Below, one piece after another: positions 5,501 through 7,407 of a stretch of DNA of 7,407 nt. Location: contig JAKDIE010000059.1 of assembly GCA_030450655.1 (NCBI GenBank), positions 1-7,407 on the forward strand, read 5' to 3'. Below the pieces are notes generated by a model. It saw only the letters and a program-made list of their open reading frames with translations. It did not search any database and was not told where the DNA came from. Position 1 is the stretch's first letter. Each line of letters opens with the position of its first letter. Made by a program: the position numbers and the translations under genes. The DNA comes from Ruaniaceae bacterium (GTDB lineage: Bacteria; Actinomycetota; Actinomycetes; Actinomycetales; Actinomycetaceae).

Positions 5501-5530
5501 CCTACGGTGTCGTAACCTACGGTATCGTAA
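5501..5530. promoter_or_regulatory. Two tandem 15-bp dyad repeats between trhA and the prenyltransferase gene
   Basis: CCTACGGTGTCGTAA (5501-5515) and CCTACGGTATCGTAA (5516-5530) abut directly and differ at one base. Each contains the dyad TACG-n4-CGTA. A further TACG on the minus strand (5500-5497) continues the pattern toward trhA. On the minus strand TACGAT (5529-5524) could serve as a -10 for trhA. The spacing and dyad symmetry suggest a pair of repressor sites, possibly for a TetR-type lipid regulator, but no regulator is in the window. The repeats are observed; the function is inference. Confidence 0.55.
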
Positions 5531-5555
5531 CTTCGTGATCTGCATCAAGTGATGT

Positions 5556-6350
5556 GTGGCACGCGGTAAGTTTGTTCGCGTGAGAGCTCCACATCTCCTC
5601 TATGGGGTGTACGAACGTAAGCTTCTCGGCGAGTTGTCTCCCGAGCAGCTGCCCCAGCACGTCGCCGTCATGCTCGATGGGAACCGCCGCTGGGCGAAAT
5701 CCGTGGGCGCCACACCCGAGCACGGCTGGAAGCGTGGGGCGGACAAGATCACCGAGCTGCTCACGTGGTCGAAGGATGTGGGGATTCCGCGCGTGACGCT
5801 GTGGATGCTCTCCACGGATAACCTCCAGCGAGATCCCGATCAGGTCCATGATCTCCTCGAAGTGATCGTGGGCGCCGTGGAGGCCCTCGCCGCCGATCCC
5901 CGGTGGCGCGTGCACTGCGTGGGGGCGCTCGAGTTGCTGCCGCAACCAATCGCACAGCGCATCCTCATCGCCTCGTCGAATAGTGCCGACGGCGCACTCG
6001 ACGGTGCGCTCGACGTGAACGTGGCGATTGGCTACGGGGGCAGGCACGAAATCATCGACGCCGTGCGGGCCTTTCTGCGAGACCAGGCCGAGCAAGGTCT
6101 CTCACTTACGGATGCGGCTGACGCGCTCACCGTTGACGATATCGCGGCGAATCTTTACACCGCCGGTCAGCCGGACCCGGACCTCGTGATCCGCACCTCT
6201 GGCGAGCAGCGGCTCTCGGGATTCCTCCTGTGGCAATCGGTGCATTCGGAGTATTACTTCTGCGACGCCTACTGGCCGGACTTTCGGCGCGTGGACTACC
6301 TTCGTGCGCTGCGCTCGTACGCTCAGCGCGAGCGGCGCTTGGGGCGCTAA
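5556..6350 (+). CDS. uppS: cis-prenyltransferase (UppS family, Rv1086-like; possibly short-chain Z,E-FPP synthase)
   Basis: It condenses isopentenyl diphosphate onto an allylic diphosphate with Z geometry, feeding polyprenyl-phosphate carriers for the cell wall. The 264-aa protein has the family motifs in order. These are HVAVMLDGNRRW with catalytic Asp41, then LSTDNLQRDP (85-94), NVAIGYGGRHEI, and RTSGEQRLSGFLLWQ with Arg213, Arg219 and Ser221 for diphosphate binding. SEYYF follows with Glu232, then YWPDF. Several positions differ from E. coli UppS: Trp58 for His43, Pro54 for Arg39, Met84 for Ala69, Leu90 for Trp75. Most of these changes resemble M. tuberculosis Rv1086, a short-chain Z-farnesyl diphosphate synthase, and the gene neighbourhood also matches. 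The start is uncertain: GTG 5556 is the furthest upstream, and GTG 5580 with TAAGTT just before it could be a leaderless start. Transcription diverges from trhA. Confidence 0.92.
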   Translation: MARGKFVRVRAPHLLYGVYERKLLGELSPEQLPQHVAVMLDGNRRWAKSVGATPEHGWKRGADKITELLTWSKDVGIPRVTLWMLSTDNLQRDPDQVHDLLEVIVGAVEALAADPRWRVHCVGALELLPQPIAQRILIASSNSADGALDGALDVNVAIGYGGRHEIIDAVRAFLRDQAEQGLSLTDAADALTVDDIAANLYTAGQPDPDLVIRTSGEQRLSGFLLWQSVHSEYYFCDAYWPDFRRVDYLRALRSYAQRERRLGR

Positions 6351-6361
6351 GACGGCAGGTT

Positions 6362-6802
6362 CTAGGCGATCCGGCGCGGTGCCGAGTTCTCGATGAGCCA
6401 ATCAAGCGCCGCAAGGTATCCCATCCAGCCTTTGCCAGTGACCTGGTGAGCGCAGACGCCGTCGAGCACGTTGATCTGGCGGAAAGGCTCACGCTCTGAG
6501 ACCTCAGAGATGTGTATCTCCGCCACATTCACATCGCTTGCCGCGAGGGCATCGCGGATCGCGTAGGAGTAGTGGGTCCAGGCGCCTGGGTTGATGAGGA
6601 TCGCGTCATAATCCCGCTGCTCGAGGCGATCGATGAGGACACCCTCGTGATTCGTCTGGAGATCCGCGATCTCGTGGCCGTCGTCGGCAGCGCGTTCTCT
6701 CAAAGTCGCCAGGATCTCGGGCAGCGTCACGTAGCCGTAGATCTCCGGCTGCCGCCGGCCGAGGCGGCCCAGGTTGGGGCCGTTCAGGACGAGTATCCGC
6801 AT
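6362..6802 (-). CDS. aroQ: 3-dehydroquinate dehydratase, type II
   Basis: AroQ converts 3-dehydroquinate to 3-dehydroshikimate, the third step of the shikimate pathway, as a cytosolic dodecamer. The 146-aa product has the type II length. It shows NGPNLGRLGRRQPEIYG with Arg17 and catalytic Tyr22, then QTNHEG (49-54), INPGAWTHYS with Asn71, EIHIS with Glu95 and His97, and FRQ with Arg108. All residues known to bind or activate the substrate are kept. It overlaps the end of aroB. Two tandem ATGs exist at 6805 and 6802; the second is preferred because AGGAGG lies 4 nt before it and only 1 nt before the first. Both give overlap with the aroB stop and hence likely translational coupling. It ends 11 nt from the convergent prenyltransferase gene. 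No terminator was seen there. Confidence 0.95.
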   Translation of the reverse strand: MRILVLNGPNLGRLGRRQPEIYGYVTLPEILATLRERAADDGHEIADLQTNHEGVLIDRLEQRDYDAILINPGAWTHYSYAIRDALAASDVNVAEIHISEVSEREPFRQINVLDGVCAHQVTGKGWMGYLAALDWLIENSAPRRIA

Positions 6803-7407
6803 CATGCCTCCTGGATGTGGGTGAGGGCGGCGGCGACCTCGTCGGGCGAGACGTCGCGAACCTGAGTCACTGCGCCAATCGAAACCGGAAGAATCCACGT
6901 GAGGGTTCCCGCTGTGACCTTCTTATCGCGCGTCAGGGCGGCCGTGACCACCCCGGAATCGAAGGTGCGGCGCGTGGCATAGCCGAGGGCGTGCAGAAGA
7001 TCATCGATCCTCTCGGCGGTCTCGTGGCCGAGGATTCCGCGGCCCACGGCGATATGCGCCACGGCACGTAGCCCGAGCATCACGGCCTGGCCGTGGGTGA
7101 GCCGGTATCCGGATTCGATCTCGAGGGCATGCCCGATCGTGTGGCCGAGGTTCAGATCCTTGCGCTCGCCCTGCTCGAACGGGTCACGCTCCACCACCCC
7201 CAACTTGAGAACGGCGGAACGCTCGGCGATTGCGTAGAGTGCCGCGTCGTCATGCCCCGCAATCGCGCGTGCGCCACGTGTGACGATCACATCCCACAGC
7301 CACGGATCGCCGATGATCGCGGATTTGATGCACTCGGCGAGCCCATCAAGCTTCTGGTGGCGCCCGAGGGTAGAGATCGTGGCGATGTCACTCACCACCG
7401 CAACGGG
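6802..7407 (-). CDS. aroB: 3-dehydroquinate synthase AroB, C-terminal part (gene continues past the window)
   Basis: AroB cyclises DAHP to 3-dehydroquinate using NAD+ and a divalent metal, directly upstream of the AroQ step. The 201 residues visible run to the natural stop; the N-terminal NAD-binding part (perhaps 150-160 residues) lies beyond the window, so the first codon seen is internal. Numbering from the edge, the metal ligands are Glu25 (GLAECIK), His89 (LNLGHTIGHALE) and His105 (LTHGQAV). Their spacing of 64 and 16 residues agrees with known AroB enzymes. RKDLN, TRDKK and the WILPVSIGAV strand also fit. The stop overlaps the aroQ start, so the two form an operon. In mycobacteria the order is aroC-aroK-aroB-aroQ, so aroK may be the next gene outside the window. 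Confidence 0.95.
   Translation of the reverse strand, partial: PVAVVSDIATISTLGRHQKLDGLAECIKSAIIGDPWLWDVIVTRGARAIAGHDDAALYAIAERSAVLKLGVVERDPFEQGERKDLNLGHTIGHALEIESGYRLTHGQAVMLGLRAVAHIAVGRGILGHETAERIDDLLHALGYATRRTFDSGVVTAALTRDKKVTAGTLTWILPVSIGAVTQVRDVSPDEVAAALTHIQEA

Noticed and set aside
1..7407. Mobile element, CRISPR array, tRNA/rRNA or defence system
   Set aside because: No terminal repeats, transposase or integrase motifs, regular repeat-spacer units or cloverleaf sequence were found on either strand. All larger genes are core actinobacterial functions.

Overview
The window (about 60% G+C by eye) looks like ordinary chromosome from a high-GC Gram-positive bacterium (Actinomycetota). The main reason is the gene for mycothiol S-conjugate amidase (Mca), since mycothiol is made only by actinobacteria. 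Other support comes from DUF4307, a GreA of mycobacterial type, frequent GTG starts and probable leaderless genes. From memory, the order and strands of greA(-), DUF4307(-), mca(+), small membrane protein(+), hemolysin III/TrhA(-), cis-prenyltransferase(+) match the Mycobacterium tuberculosis block Rv1080c to Rv1086, except that the thioredoxin-domain gene Rv1084 is missing. I cannot name the genus. Actinomycetaceae or a relative is a guess.

Layout. 1-475: a hairpin-containing leader and an FKBP-type prolyl isomerase (+). 534-1091: methionine sulfoxide reductase MsrA (-), convergent with the isomerase. 1092-1148: divergent control region with an inverted repeat. 1149-2441: AI-2E family membrane protein (+). 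2449-2928: greA (-), ending 7 nt from the previous gene, with a terminator-like hairpin in its leader. 3050-3454: DUF4307 membrane-anchored protein (-), probably leaderless. 3455-3661: divergent intergenic region with the mca promoter and a palindrome abutting the mca Shine-Dalgarno. 3662-4519: mca (+). 4539-4814: 91-aa single-pass membrane protein (+). 4805-5482: TrhA/hemolysin III family protein (-), overlapping the previous gene tail to tail by 10 nt. 5483-5555: intergenic region with two tandem dyad repeats. 5556-6350: cis-prenyltransferase (+). 6362-6802: aroQ (-). 6802 to the window edge: the C-terminal part of aroB (-), overlapping aroQ at the start/stop junction.

How they may fit together. 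Mca (mycothiol detoxification) and MsrA (methionine repair) point to redox and electrophile defence. FKBP, GreA, AroB/AroQ and the prenyltransferase are housekeeping. TrhA, DUF4307 and the small membrane protein belong to the envelope and have poorly defined roles. No phage, transposon, CRISPR, tRNA or defence-system signal was seen. The points most worth following are regulatory (greA leader hairpin, mca palindrome, tandem dyads before trhA, a recurring nACAAT -10-like element with leaderless starts), active-site changes in the prenyltransferase that suggest a short-chain product, and the uncharacterised DUF4307 protein with a likely extracytoplasmic cysteine pair.
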